36,601 bases of DNA from Acetobacteraceae bacterium (GCA_031291795.1 JARLIJ010000302.1:1-36601); one strand, 5' to 3'; counted from the first letter of the stretch, positions 23,339 through 31,511 are shown. The notes: generated from the sequence alone by a model not told the origin. A program made the numbers and translations.

Positions 23339-24208
23339 TCAGGCAGTCGGTCGGAACGTCTCCGGCAACCGCAGATCCGTCCGCGTTCCTTGGGCCGCGG
23401 CCGAGACCGGCGCCCACTTGTCCCAGGTTGCCAGGCGGTCCTCGTAGATCTTGCGCAGCATCGGAACGGCTGTCGCGCCCAGCAGGAGACGTAGCGGCGG
23501 TTCTGCGGCGTCCACCACTGTAAAGATTGCCTCGGATGTCGCCTGGGGATCCCCCATGCTCTCTGCGGCGAACGCCGCGAAAAGCTGTTCCTTGATCGGA
23601 TTGTAGGCCGGCATGGGGGAGGCAGCCCGGATGGAGCTTGGATCGGCGAAATCTGTCGCATAGCCGCCTGGCTCAATCAGCGTGACTTTGATGCCGAAGG
23701 CCGCCACCTCCTGCGACAGGGCGTCCATCAATCCTTCCAGTGCCCATTTGGACGCGTGATACATGCCCACGGTGGGGAACGCGCCCACGCCGCCGATGCT
23801 GGAGACGGCCAGGATATGGCCGGATTTCTGCGCCCGCAGGATCGGCAGCGCCGCCTGCGTCACCCAAAGCGCACCAAACAGGTTGGTCTCGATCTGGGCG
23901 CGCACCTCGGCCTCACTGAGTTCCTCGACGGCGCCAAGCTGGCCGTAGCCGGCATTGTTGAGGACGATATCCAGCCGCCCGAATGCGTCCTTTCCTTTCG
24001 CGACGGCCGCGAAGGCCGCGGTCCGGTCGGTGACATCCAGCGCCAACGGCAGGACCGAATCCCCGTAGGCCGCCACAAGCGGTTGCAGCACAGCCGGATT
24101 GCGCGCCGTCGCGACGACTTTGTCCCCCCGCTTCAGCGCCGCCTCGGCCCAGACCCGGCCGAAACCGCGCGAGGAACCTGTGATGAACCATACTTTTCCG
24201 TCGGACAT
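23339..24208 (-). CDS. SDR family oxidoreductase (classical short-chain dehydrogenase)
   Basis: A 289-aa classical SDR. It has the cofactor motif TGSSRGFG (10-17), NNAG (84-87), the catalytic Ser in AVSSIGG (136/137) and YHASK (Tyr150, Lys154), then the usual IEPGGYATDF. An Arg at residue 36 of ATARNP after the second strand favours NADP(H). The start is the ATG at 24208, seven bases after AAGGAGG on the minus strand; an ATG at 24214 touches that site. It is divergent from the TetR gene, with two palindromes between them, and is probably repressed by it. The substrate cannot be named. Confidence 0.93.
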   Translation of the reverse strand: MSDGKVWFITGSSRGFGRVWAEAALKRGDKVVATARNPAVLQPLVAAYGDSVLPLALDVTDRTAAFAAVAKGKDAFGRLDIVLNNAGYGQLGAVEELSEAEVRAQIETNLFGALWVTQAALPILRAQKSGHILAVSSIGGVGAFPTVGMYHASKWALEGLMDALSQEVAAFGIKVTLIEPGGYATDFADPSSIRAASPMPAYNPIKEQLFAAFAAESMGDPQATSEAIFTVVDAAEPPLRLLLGATAVPMLRKIYEDRLATWDKWAPVSAAAQGTRTDLRLPETFRPTA

Positions 24209-24236
24209 GATCATCCTCCTTCTCAGAAACCCTGAC

Positions 24237-24267
24237 GTCCTGACATTATACGGTATTATGTCAGGAC
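24237..24267. promoter_or_regulatory. Inverted repeat, putative TetR operator 1
   Basis: The arms GTCCTGACAT (24237-24246) and ATGTCAGGAC (24258-24267) are perfectly complementary over ten bases with an 11-base AT-rich centre. It lies in the intergenic region between the SDR and TetR genes, 29 bases from the SDR start. The inner TGACAT / ATGTCA half-sites recur in the second palindrome at 24278-24300. A TetR binding site is the natural reading. Confidence 0.75.
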
Positions 24268-24277
24268 TCTGACGAGA

Positions 24278-24300
24278 TGACATTCCCTGAGGGAATGTCA
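24278..24300. promoter_or_regulatory. Inverted repeat, putative TetR operator 2
   Basis: The arms TGACATTCCC (24278-24287) and GGGAATGTCA (24291-24300) are perfect over ten bases with a three-base centre, TGA. It ends 11 bases before the TetR start codon, a position fit for autorepression. It shares TGACAT / ATGTCA with the first palindrome. Confidence 0.78.
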
Positions 24301-24311
24301 AGATAAGGGGC

Positions 24312-24890
24312 ATGAACGAATCGGCGGCACCCCCATCCAAGCGACAGCGCGCCATCGAGGCGGGCGCGCGCGTCTTCCTGCGCTTCGGCTTCGCGCGGGC
24401 GACCATGGGCGACATCGCGCAGGCGGCCGGCATGTCGCGGCCCGCGCTCTACCTGATCTTTTGCAGCAAGGAGTTGGTGTTCGAGGCCGTTGTCGCCCAA
24501 TGGATCGAGGATAGTCTGGCGCGGATCGCCGCCGGCCTCGCCACCCGCTCCACACTCGGTGAGAAACTCCGCTTCGCCTGCGAGATCTGGTGCGTGGAGG
24601 GGCTGGAACGGGCTCTTGCCAGCCCGGACGTGCGCGACATGAGCGGGCTGCCCGCGGTGCGGAAAAGCTACGCTCGCTTCGAGGCCTGCCTGACCGACAT
24701 CCTGCAGGCGGCAGCCGCGCGGTCGGACCTTGGCATTACGGCCGGTGATCTGGCGCGGGTGATCGTCTCCGCCATGCAGGGTTTCAAACAGACCGCCCGG
24801 AGCGGCGAGGAGATGCGGCACCTGATCGCTGTCCAGATCATGGCAATCGAACGCGCCCTGGTCTCCTGTCCGCGATCAGGCGGACGCTGA
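24312..24890 (+). CDS. TetR/AcrR family transcriptional regulator
   Basis: A 192-aa TetR-type repressor. The N-terminal helix-turn-helix is RAIEAGARVFLRFGFARATMGDIAQAAGMSRPALYLIFCSKELVF (read in pieces, about residues 14-58); the variable C-terminal ligand domain follows. The ATG at 24312 has AAGGGG only one base upstream, an unusually tight spacing, but no better start is in frame. It is divergent from the SDR gene. Two palindromes with shared half-sites in the 103-base gap suggest it represses itself and the SDR gene, with release by an unknown ligand. Confidence 0.92.
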   Translation: MNESAAPPSKRQRAIEAGARVFLRFGFARATMGDIAQAAGMSRPALYLIFCSKELVFEAVVAQWIEDSLARIAAGLATRSTLGEKLRFACEIWCVEGLERALASPDVRDMSGLPAVRKSYARFEACLTDILQAAAARSDLGITAGDLARVIVSAMQGFKQTARSGEEMRHLIAVQIMAIERALVSCPRSGGR

Positions 24891-25160
24891 TCTTTCCCGT
24901 CGGATGATCAACACACGGCTCACCTGCATGTCTCCGGACTGAGGAGTCATTGTCAGGGAGGGCAGAAACACCTCGAGGGTCTGCCTGCCGTCGCACAGGG
25001 TGGGAAGCCGCCGTAATTGCCGTGGTCCGGAAAGGTCTGCTGTGACCACCAATGCGGCCATCCGAATCTTGCCTGGGACTCGATGACACCGGGCAGGCTT
25101 GGCCGAAACAAACTATCTGCTTCTGAGGATATCATCCGAACAGCTGGAATCCTTGCGTCA

Positions 25161-25169
25161 TGCTATAAT
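25161..25169 (+). promoter_or_regulatory. Extended -10 promoter-like element upstream of tcmP
   Basis: TGCTATAAT matches the extended -10 consensus TGnTATAAT exactly and lies 128 bases before the tcmP start. No good -35 box is seen at the usual distance, which extended -10 promoters can lack. In a GC-rich genome such a match is rare by chance, but activity is unproven. Confidence 0.5.
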
Positions 25170-25253
25170 GCTGCCGAATATTGGGAATTTCTTAGTGCGG
25201 CGCTATCAAGATGGAACGGGATAGGACACGTCTTGTTGCCCGATCTTCGATTG

Positions 25254-25268
25254 ATGTTCTCAGAACAT
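25254..25268. promoter_or_regulatory. Perfect palindrome before tcmP, putative operator
   Basis: ATGTTCT (25254-25260) and AGAACAT (25262-25268) are perfect seven-base arms around one base. It lies between the extended -10 element and the tcmP start (25297), where a bound repressor could block elongation or translation. GTTC-N3-GAAC resembles, but does not match, known LexA-type boxes. Confidence 0.55.
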
Positions 25269-25296
25269 GGTACCGTAACAGCAGAGTGACAAACGC

Positions 25297-26229
25297 ATGA
25301 CGAGGGCGGCGGCGGACCGGGGGCATCGGTTCGGAGGTGCGTGGACAGAGGTAAAGCTCGACGCTGTCCACTACTATCTCCGGTTTTTCACGCGAGTACT
25401 GAAGGACCAGCCGACGCCTCACCAGCCTTTCGAACTCTGGTACATTGATGCCTTTGCGGGCAGCGGGTCCCGCCGTATCGATCGTACAACCGGTGGACTG
25501 TTCGAAGGCGAGCCCTTGGGGGAGGAGACGGTCGATCTTGCCGGATCGGTGCTGCGCGCCCTCGACGTCGATCCGCCGTTCAAGCGCCTCGTCTTCATCG
25601 AGGAGAACCGCGACCGCTTTCGCTGCCTGGAGGAGATCGCCGCAGCGTACCCGGAACGGAACATCACACCATTCCGGGGAGACACAAATACCAAGCTGCA
25701 GGAGATCTTCGGCGCGCCGCCTTGGTCTCTGCAGCACGATGGGCGCGGGTCGCATCGTGCAATAGTCTTCCTAGATCCATTTGGCATGTCCGTTAAGTGG
25801 GAGACATTGAAGCAGCTCGCCGAGACCGGCGCCGTGGACGTCTGGTATCTTTTTCCGACAGGCGCAGTGAACCGACAGCTGGCGGGCAACTTCGCCAAGG
25901 TTGACGAGCACAAACAGCGCGCGCTTGACGAGGTGTTCGGCTCGACTGCCTGGCGGGAGGACATCTACAAGGTCAAGACCGATCGGGGGCTGTTCGACGA
26001 AGTGATCACCACCGCCAGCAAGACCTTCACCGTCGACCAGATCGAGCGCTACGCCCAGGATCGATTGAAGATGATTTTTGCGTATGTTTCGGACCCGCTG
26101 CCGCTGCTGAACGATCGGGACTCGAAGATATTCTCACTCTTCTGCCTGTCGAACAGCCCGAGCCAGAAGGCGCTCGGACTCATCAGGAATGGAGTGAGAT
26201 CGGTTCTGAAGAAGTTCGCGGGTCGGTAG
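25297..26229 (+). CDS. tcmP: Three-Cys-motif partner protein TcmP
   Basis: A 310-aa protein of the TcmP family, named because its gene usually sits beside a three-cysteine (Gp37/Gp68-like) protein gene, as here. ELWYIDAFAGSGS (about 47-58) looks like the SAM-binding motif I of a Rossmann methyltransferase, and AIVFLDPFGMSVKW (about 155-168) like the DPFG/DPP motif IV. The family function is not established. The start is the ATG at 25297; ribosome site weak. The stop lies inside the opposing DUF5131 gene (47-base 3' overlap). Upstream are an extended -10 element and a palindrome. A nucleic-acid modification or defence role is inference from motifs and phage links of the partner. Confidence 0.88.
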   Translation: MTRAAADRGHRFGGAWTEVKLDAVHYYLRFFTRVLKDQPTPHQPFELWYIDAFAGSGSRRIDRTTGGLFEGEPLGEETVDLAGSVLRALDVDPPFKRLVFIEENRDRFRCLEEIAAAYPERNITPFRGDTNTKLQEIFGAPPWSLQHDGRGSHRAIVFLDPFGMSVKWETLKQLAETGAVDVWYLFPTGAVNRQLAGNFAKVDEHKQRALDEVFGSTAWREDIYKVKTDRGLFDEVITTASKTFTVDQIERYAQDRLKMIFAYVSDPLPLLNDRDSKIFSLFCLSNSPSQKALGLIRNGVRSVLKKFAGR

Positions 26230-26959
26230 GCATTTCATCATAGGTCCGACCGTTGAACGTGCGGCCGGCCGCCTTCTTGTTCCGGCCGCCCCACTGCTTG
26301 AAGAAGAAGGCCGCGCCGGCGTCGCGGCACAGCTCCTCAATCTCTGACACCCACTCGGCCAGCATTGGTCGCGCGCGCGGGCCGCTCTCCCCGCCCACGA
26401 TCGCCCAGTCGATGTCCCGCAGGTCGGTGCCTGCGACGCTGCCGATCAACGGCTCGAAGGAGATGAACCGGACTGCCGCTGGCGCACGCCGCAATTCTTC
26501 GATGCGGCCGAGCACGGCGTTGTCCTCGATGCTGGTGCCGATCCACACGTTCGGCAGCACCGGAAAGTCCGGACGGGACAGCACCTCGTACATCCGCTCC
26601 GGACGCTTCGTGAGTACCTGGTATGTGTGCTGTGGGGTCGCCTTCATGACCCCCCAGACCTTGGCGATGAACTCCGGCTCTACCGACGCGTGGAAAAGGT
26701 CGGACATGCTGTTGACGAACACCGTGCGCGGTTTGCGCCAAGTCAGGGGCGCCGCTAGCGCTTTCTCGTCTTGCACGACCGTGCCGGTCCAGACGTACCG
26801 CTCGCCGCTCTTCCGTGTTAAGCCCTGATACTTCGGGGTGCCCATCGCCTCCAGCCGGGCGGCCATACGCATGGCATAGCAGTTGGTGCAGCCCGCGGTC
26901 GCGATGGTACAGCCGGCGACCGGGTTCCAGGTGACGTCCGTCCACTCGATCTTCGACAT
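26183..26959 (-). CDS. Phage Gp37/Gp68-like three-cysteine protein (DUF5131)
   Basis: A 258-aa protein starting SKIEWTDVTWNPVAGC with C-x6-C-x2-C (Cys17, 24, 27), then NSMSDLFHASV, YQVLTKRPERM, NVWIGTSIED and ISFEPLIGSV. This is the Gp37/Gp68 family first seen in mycobacteriophages, related in motif layout to radical-SAM-like proteins; its reaction is unknown. The last part has GGESGPRARPM and FFFKQWGG. The start is the ATG at 26959, with GAGG about nine bases upstream; earlier ATGs at 26968 and 26974 are less well placed. It converges on tcmP with overlapping 3' ends. The three cysteines may hold a metal or iron-sulfur cluster. Confidence 0.9.
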   Translation of the reverse strand: MSKIEWTDVTWNPVAGCTIATAGCTNCYAMRMAARLEAMGTPKYQGLTRKSGERYVWTGTVVQDEKALAAPLTWRKPRTVFVNSMSDLFHASVEPEFIAKVWGVMKATPQHTYQVLTKRPERMYEVLSRPDFPVLPNVWIGTSIEDNAVLGRIEELRRAPAAVRFISFEPLIGSVAGTDLRDIDWAIVGGESGPRARPMLAEWVSEIEELCRDAGAAFFFKQWGGRNKKAAGRTFNGRTYDEMPTDPRTSSEPISLHS

Positions 26960-27236
26960 CCGCGTCATCCTCATGGCTCCAGGCGAAGAACGGATAGAGA
27001 ACATAACAGTTTTACGCAGCGTGCCGCACCCTAATTCCGGTCGCGGCTAGGCGCTATGGCAAGAGTTGGGTGGAAGCGGACGTTTCGCTCGCCTCTGAGG
27101 AACGGCGGCTATGGGGCGTCGGCAGGCAATCGAATCACCCCACCGTCAATGGTCCGCGCCACCCCGCCCGATCCGGACCAACGTGTTACCCTCCGCCTCA
27201 GGCACACCCACTCCCGTCCCGTCCAGGAGGCTCCAA

Positions 27237-29255
27237 GTGCAAACAATCCGGACCGTCTGCGCCCATGATTGCCCCGACATGTGCTCGCTGCTGGTGCAGG
27301 TCGACCAGGGCCGCGTCGTCCGCGTGGAGGGCGATCCCGACCATCCCTTCACCGCCGGGTTCGCCTGCGGCAAGGTCAACCGCAACGCGGACCTGGTGCA
27401 CTCCCCGCAGCGCCTGACCACCCCGCTGCGCCGCACCGGCCCCAAGGGCACCGGCCAGTTCGCGCCGATCACCTGGGACGAAGCGCTCGACACCATCACC
27501 GCAAACTGGCGCCGCATCATCGCCGAGACCGGCCCGCTGGGCATCCTCGGCTACGCCTATAGCGCCCATCAGGGCCTGATGAACCGCGGCCTGTTCAACG
27601 GGCTGTTCCATGCCCTCGGCGTCACCCGGCTCTGGGGCGGCACGGTCTGCGATTCCTGCGCCGAGGCCGCCTGGGACGCCGCCGTCGGCCCGATCGGCGG
27701 CGCCGACCCGGACTCCGTCACCGAATCGGACCTGGTGGTCTGTTGGGGCGCCGACCTGCACGCCACCAACGTCCACCTCTGGGCGAAGATCGAGCAGGTC
27801 CGCAAGCGCGGCGTCAAGCTGATCGTGATCGACCCGCGCCGCACCCGCGCGGCCGCCACCGCCGACCTCTACCTCCCCATCCGCATCGGTACCGACGCCG
27901 CCCTGGCGCTCGGCGTCATGCATATCCTGGCGCGCGACGGCAAGGTGGACCGCGCCTACCTCGCCGCCCACACACTGGGCTTCGAGCGCGTGGAAGCCGA
28001 AATCCTGCCGCGCTTCACCCCCGCCTATGTCGCTGCAATCACCGGCCTGCCAATCGCCGACATCGAGCGCTTCGCCGCGCTGTACGGCGATGCCCCGCGC
28101 GCGTTCATCCGCATCGGCTTCGGCATGAGCCGCTTCACCCATGGCGGGCAGGCCCTGCGCACCGTGGCGCTGCTCCCCGGCGTCACCGGCGCCTATGGCC
28201 GCTACGGCGGCGGCGCGTTGGTCGCCACCGCGGCCTCGTTCGGGCTGAACTACAATGCGATCCGCAAGCCGTCCGGCCCGGCCAGCGTGCGCACCATCAA
28301 CCACCTGAAGCTGGGCGAGGCGCTGCTGGAGGCCTCCGCCCCGCCGATCCGCGCGCTGTTCATCGCCGCCAACAACCCCGCCGTGACCAATCCCGACACC
28401 GCCCGCATCCGTGCGGGCCTGGCGCGGGAGGACCTGTTCACGGTCGTCCATGACCCGTTCCTGTCCACCACCGCGCGCTATGCCGACATCGTCCTGCCGG
28501 CCACGACCTACCTGGAGACCGAGGATTTCTACCGCGCCTATGGCACCTACTACATGCAATGGGGCCACCAGGCGGTCGAACCGCAGGGCGAGGCCTGGTC
28601 GAATTTCCGCCTCACCCAGGCGCTGGCCCAGCGCATGGGCCTGAACGATCCGGTGTTCCACATGACTCAGCGGGAGATCCTGGGCGAGCTGTTCCGCGGC
28701 GCCACCGGTCCGTTGGCGAATATCGACCCCGCCACGCTGCCGGATGCCGGCCCGATCTCGATCGGCACGCGGGACGGCCAGGCCTTCCGCACGCCTTCCG
28801 GCAAGCTGGAGTTCTACTCCGCCACGCTGGAGGCCCAGGGCCTGCCGCCGCTGCCCGACTGGCAGCCGGACCCCGAACAGGCAAAGCAGGCCGGGCCGCA
28901 CAGCCTGCAACTGCTGACTACGCCAGGGTATTTCCAGAGCCACACGGCGTTCTCGGGCGTGGCGTTCCTGCGCCAGCGCGAAGGCGCGCCCTGTGCCGTG
29001 CTGCATCCGTCCGATGCGCAGGCCCGCGGCCTTGTCGATGGCCAGAAGGTCAGGCTGGCGAACGACCGCGGCACCGTCGGTCTCGTGCTGCGCGTGCAGG
29101 AGGAGGTGCAGCCGGGCGTCGTCCTGGTACCCGGCCAGCGTCCGGACGAAGACGCGCTGGAGGGCACCGTCAACATGCTCTGCGGCGACGGCATCACCGA
29201 CATGGGGGAGGGCGCGACCTACCAGAGCACCTGGCTGGAAGTGCGCCCCTGGTAA
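27237..29255 (+). CDS. Molybdopterin oxidoreductase (bis-MGD, [4Fe-4S] catalytic subunit-like)
   Basis: A 672-aa DMSO-reductase superfamily protein. The N-terminal cysteines C-x3-C-x3-C-x27-C (Cys8, 12, 16, 44) should bind a [4Fe-4S] cluster. Next come GGTVCDSCAEAAWDAAVG near the active site, SDLVVCWGADLHATNVHLW, KLIVIDPRRTRAAATADLYLPIRIGTD (read in pieces), and ADIVLPATTYLE; the C-terminal molydop-binding domain ends in YQSTWLEVRPW. The start is the GTG at 27237, with AGGAGG seven bases upstream; earlier in-frame codons give non-native residues. No twin-arginine signal and no electron-transfer or membrane subunit gene is adjacent, so it is probably a cytoplasmic stand-alone enzyme. Substrate unknown. 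Confidence 0.9.
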   Translation: MQTIRTVCAHDCPDMCSLLVQVDQGRVVRVEGDPDHPFTAGFACGKVNRNADLVHSPQRLTTPLRRTGPKGTGQFAPITWDEALDTITANWRRIIAETGPLGILGYAYSAHQGLMNRGLFNGLFHALGVTRLWGGTVCDSCAEAAWDAAVGPIGGADPDSVTESDLVVCWGADLHATNVHLWAKIEQVRKRGVKLIVIDPRRTRAAATADLYLPIRIGTDAALALGVMHILARDGKVDRAYLAAHTLGFERVEAEILPRFTPAYVAAITGLPIADIERFAALYGDAPRAFIRIGFGMSRFTHGGQALRTVALLPGVTGAYGRYGGGALVATAASFGLNYNAIRKPSGPASVRTINHLKLGEALLEASAPPIRALFIAANNPAVTNPDTARIRAGLAREDLFTVVHDPFLSTTARYADIVLPATTYLETEDFYRAYGTYYMQWGHQAVEPQGEAWSNFRLTQALAQRMGLNDPVFHMTQREILGELFRGATGPLANIDPATLPDAGPISIGTRDGQAFRTPSGKLEFYSATLEAQGLPPLPDWQPDPEQAKQAGPHSLQLLTTPGYFQSHTAFSGVAFLRQREGAPCAVLHPSDAQARGLVDGQKVRLANDRGTVGLVLRVQEEVQPGVVLVPGQRPDEDALEGTVNMLCGDGITDMGEGATYQSTWLEVRPW

Positions 29256-29259
29256 ACCC

Positions 29260-29282
29260 AACGGGCGAACGCACGGCCCGTT
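29260..29282. terminator. Short hairpin after molybdopterin gene
   Basis: AACGGGC (29260-29266) and GCCCGTT (29276-29282) form a seven-base perfect stem with a nine-base loop, five bases after the molybdopterin stop. An alternative pairing, CGAACG with CGTTCG, overlaps it. No T-tract follows; a weak terminator at best. Confidence 0.4.
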
Positions 29283-29375
29283 CGGCGCGGCGCATGTGCT
29301 GCCAGCAGTGTTATCGTACCCTGTCCGGTCAACCGATGGCCGATCGCCCGCCCGACCGGAAGCAAGGTAACGCGG

Positions 29376-30575
29376 CTACCCCGGCGTTGGCCGCGACGCC
29401 ATCGCCATCGCCACCTGCCCGGCCAATGCCGATACCAGTAGCACAGTCATCACCGGGTAGATCGCACCCGGATGCCAGGTCTCCACCACCACGGTACACA
29501 GCATCCCGTAGCTCATCTGCACGAAGCCGTACATGCCGGAGGCCGCGCCGATCGCGTGCGGGTTGACGCTGACCGCCCCCGCCAATGCGAACGGGCTCGC
29601 CATGCCCGCGCCCACCATGAACAGCGCCACCGGCCCAACGATCGTCGGCACCGTGAGCCACCCCGTGACATCCGCCAGCGCAAACAGCGCAGCCCCGGCG
29701 ATCGCCAGCAGGTTGGCGACGCGCATCGCCGTCCGATTCGCAATCCGCCCGGCCACCCGGTTGGCGCAGAAGCTGCCCAGCCCGACGCCGCCCATCAGCA
29801 CGAGGTAGTACAGCCCCACCTCCTGCGTCGGGCGGTGCAGATAGTTCTCGAAAATGAATGGCGACGCCGACATGAACCCGTAGAACGCCGTGGTCGAGCA
29901 CGCGCCCCCGATCGCGTACCCGCAGAACGCCCGCGAGCCCAGCAGCCGGAAATAGCCGAGGAAGATCGAACTCAGCGGCGCGCCGCTGATCCGGGTGCGG
30001 TGGGTCTCCGGCAGCAACAGGGCCGTCGCCGCCAAAGTCGCGCCGCCGATCGCGGCCAGCAGGACATAGCTCGCCCGCCAATGGACGAACGCCGTGAGGT
30101 AGCCGCCGATCGCCGGGGCGATGGCCGGCACCATGGACATCACCAGGGTCAGCAACGCGAGCTGCCCGGCCGCCCGCTCCGCCGTCGCGCCATCGCGCAC
30201 CGCCGCCCGCCCCAGCACGAGGCCGGCGCAACCGCCGATCGATTGCAGGATCCGCCCGCCGATCAACAGGCCGGCGCTGGGTGCGCAGGCGGTCAGCGTG
30301 CCGGCGACGGTGAACAGCGTCAGGCCAAACAGCAGCACCGGCCGCCGCCCGAACCGGTCCGACATAGGGCCATACAGCAACTGCCCGACCGCAAGGCCGA
30401 CCAGATAGAGCGTGATGGTCAGCTGGACGCTGCCGATCGACATCCCCAGCGCGCGTGCCGTCGCCGGCAGGGCGGGGATGATGATGTGCATGCCCAGGGT
30501 GCCGCAGGCGGTCATCGCGACCAGCAAAAGGAACGGCGCGCGGTCGCGCGAACGCAGTCTGGGCAGAAGCAGCAT
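29376..30575 (-). CDS. MFS multidrug efflux transporter, Bcr/CflA-like
   Basis: A 399-aa inner-membrane proton-driven drug exporter with about 12 hydrophobic segments. Motif A appears as GPMSDRFGRRPVLLFG after transmembrane segment 2. The opening FLLLVAMTACGTLGMHIIIPALPATARAL is typical of the Bcr/CflA (DHA1) group. VLGRAAVRD with preceding GGRILQSIGG is the motif B region. The start is the ATG at 30575, with GGGA seven bases upstream; the frame continues to 30650 without support. It converges on the molybdopterin gene. The exported compound is unknown. Confidence 0.9.
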   Translation of the reverse strand: MLLLPRLRSRDRAPFLLLVAMTACGTLGMHIIIPALPATARALGMSIGSVQLTITLYLVGLAVGQLLYGPMSDRFGRRPVLLFGLTLFTVAGTLTACAPSAGLLIGGRILQSIGGCAGLVLGRAAVRDGATAERAAGQLALLTLVMSMVPAIAPAIGGYLTAFVHWRASYVLLAAIGGATLAATALLLPETHRTRISGAPLSSIFLGYFRLLGSRAFCGYAIGGACSTTAFYGFMSASPFIFENYLHRPTQEVGLYYLVLMGGVGLGSFCANRVAGRIANRTAMRVANLLAIAGAALFALADVTGWLTVPTIVGPVALFMVGAGMASPFALAGAVSVNPHAIGAASGMYGFVQMSYGMLCTVVVETWHPGAIYPVMTVLLVSALAGQVAMAMASRPTPG

Positions 30576-30705
30576 GACGGGTCCCGATCGTATCCCGCAG
30601 TCTGCTGCCAGGTCTGATTGCGCCGCAACATTCGCCCGGCGCACAAGCACGGGATGCGTGCTGTGGCGGGACGGGATGGGAGGATTTGCTCCCGGGAGCG
30701 GCGCC

Positions 30706-31008
30706 CTATGCTTCGTGCTGCTTGGCGCAGACGCCCATCAGCCGCGGATTGCCGGCACGTGACAGCGCGTCGTTACGGTATTTGTCGCAGGTCTCGAAGG
30801 TGCCGAACGCCGCGGGGATGCCGTCTTGCACGACCTTGCAATCGCTGGAGTCCCCCGGCTTCGCACACATGGCGCCGTAATACACCCACACCACACCATC
30901 ATCGCTCGGGGGCTGCGGCGTCTCCGCATGGCCGGAGGCGAGCAGGGCCACAAGCCCGGCGGTCACACCGAACGGCAGGCAAAAGCGCAAGCAGGAACGC
31001 ATCCGCAT
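30706..31008 (-). CDS. Small exported protein of unknown function
   Basis: A 100-aa protein with a signal peptide: MRMRSCLRFCLPFG, a hydrophobic stretch, and a likely cut after GHA near residue 28. The mature part of about 70 residues has four cysteines (in GAMCAKPG, SSDCKVV, FETCDKY and GVCAKQHE), enough for two disulfides, which fits a periplasmic protein. GGAG lies seven bases before the ATG. No family recognised. It is separated from the MFS gene by about 130 bases and from the next gene by 78. Confidence 0.7.
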   Translation of the reverse strand: MRMRSCLRFCLPFGVTAGLVALLASGHAETPQPPSDDGVVWVYYGAMCAKPGDSSDCKVVQDGIPAAFGTFETCDKYRNDALSRAGNPRLMGVCAKQHEA

Positions 31009-31086
31009 GATGGGTCTCCGCGGTCGGGAACGTCTGGAAAGGAGAACGGTCAGGTCCGGGCCTGGTGCCCGGCGAAGGCGAAACCG

Positions 31087-31422
31087 TCAGTAGCGCATGA
31101 GGGAGGGCGGCACAGTCAAGGCCGCCAACCGCCGGCGCACCGCATGCACTGCGTCGCGCAGTGAGCCATAGGCGCCGATCTCGCTGTAGACGTCCCACTG
31201 ATACTGGTCGAGCTGGAACGCACCCGCATGATTGTGCAGCACGAAGGTCGGGCCGATCGCATCATCGGCTGCCTCCGGGATCAGGATCAGGCTGGCTTCG
31301 CCGGGAAACACCTCATGCAACACGACCGACCAGTCGGGCGCGATATCTGCGATCACACCGCTGGCATAGGCCGCGTCGTGGGCGCCGAGGCCGGCCGCAT
31401 CGGAATGAAACTGCGCTTGCAC
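31087..31422 (-). CDS. Hypothetical protein, 111 aa
   Basis: A cytoplasmic-looking small protein (no signal peptide, no membrane segment). VVLHEVFPGEASLILIPEAADDAIGPTFVLHNH and the end DQYQWDVYSEIGAYGSLRDAVHAVRRRLA read like an alpha-beta domain; I do not recognise the family. I placed the start at a GTG at 31422, because GGGAGG stands six bases upstream; a GTG at 31470 has no ribosome site. Coding potential rests on the ribosome site and protein-like composition. Confidence 0.6.
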   Translation of the reverse strand: MQAQFHSDAAGLGAHDAAYASGVIADIAPDWSVVLHEVFPGEASLILIPEAADDAIGPTFVLHNHAGAFQLDQYQWDVYSEIGAYGSLRDAVHAVRRRLAALTVPPSLMRY

Positions 31423-31511
31423 CGCACGCCTCCCAAGAACTGGGCTCGCCGGCCGATCCACCTTCGCCACGTAATCGACGCCGCGCGTCGGTCAACGAAG
31501 CCTGTGACATA

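Larger units (their letters stand above)
24891..25296. other. Gene-poor leader upstream of tcmP
   Basis: A stretch of about 400 bases with no recognised gene; the second half (from about 25090) is poorer in GC. Short frames on both strands (for example minus 24876-25061 and plus 25017-25289) have no family features. It holds an extended -10 promoter-like site and a palindrome, listed separately. Part of the first half may be a decayed gene. Confidence 0.5.

Noticed and set aside
24876-25061. Short minus-strand frame after the TetR gene as a gene or remnant
   Set aside because: The translation looks somewhat protein-like but has no recognisable motif, no clear ribosome site and a competing open frame at 24953-25135; not enough to call.
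25017-25289. Plus-strand 90-codon frame ending eight bases before tcmP as a third member of the system
   Set aside because: The frame spans the promoter-like element and the palindrome, has no family features and no ribosome site at its start.
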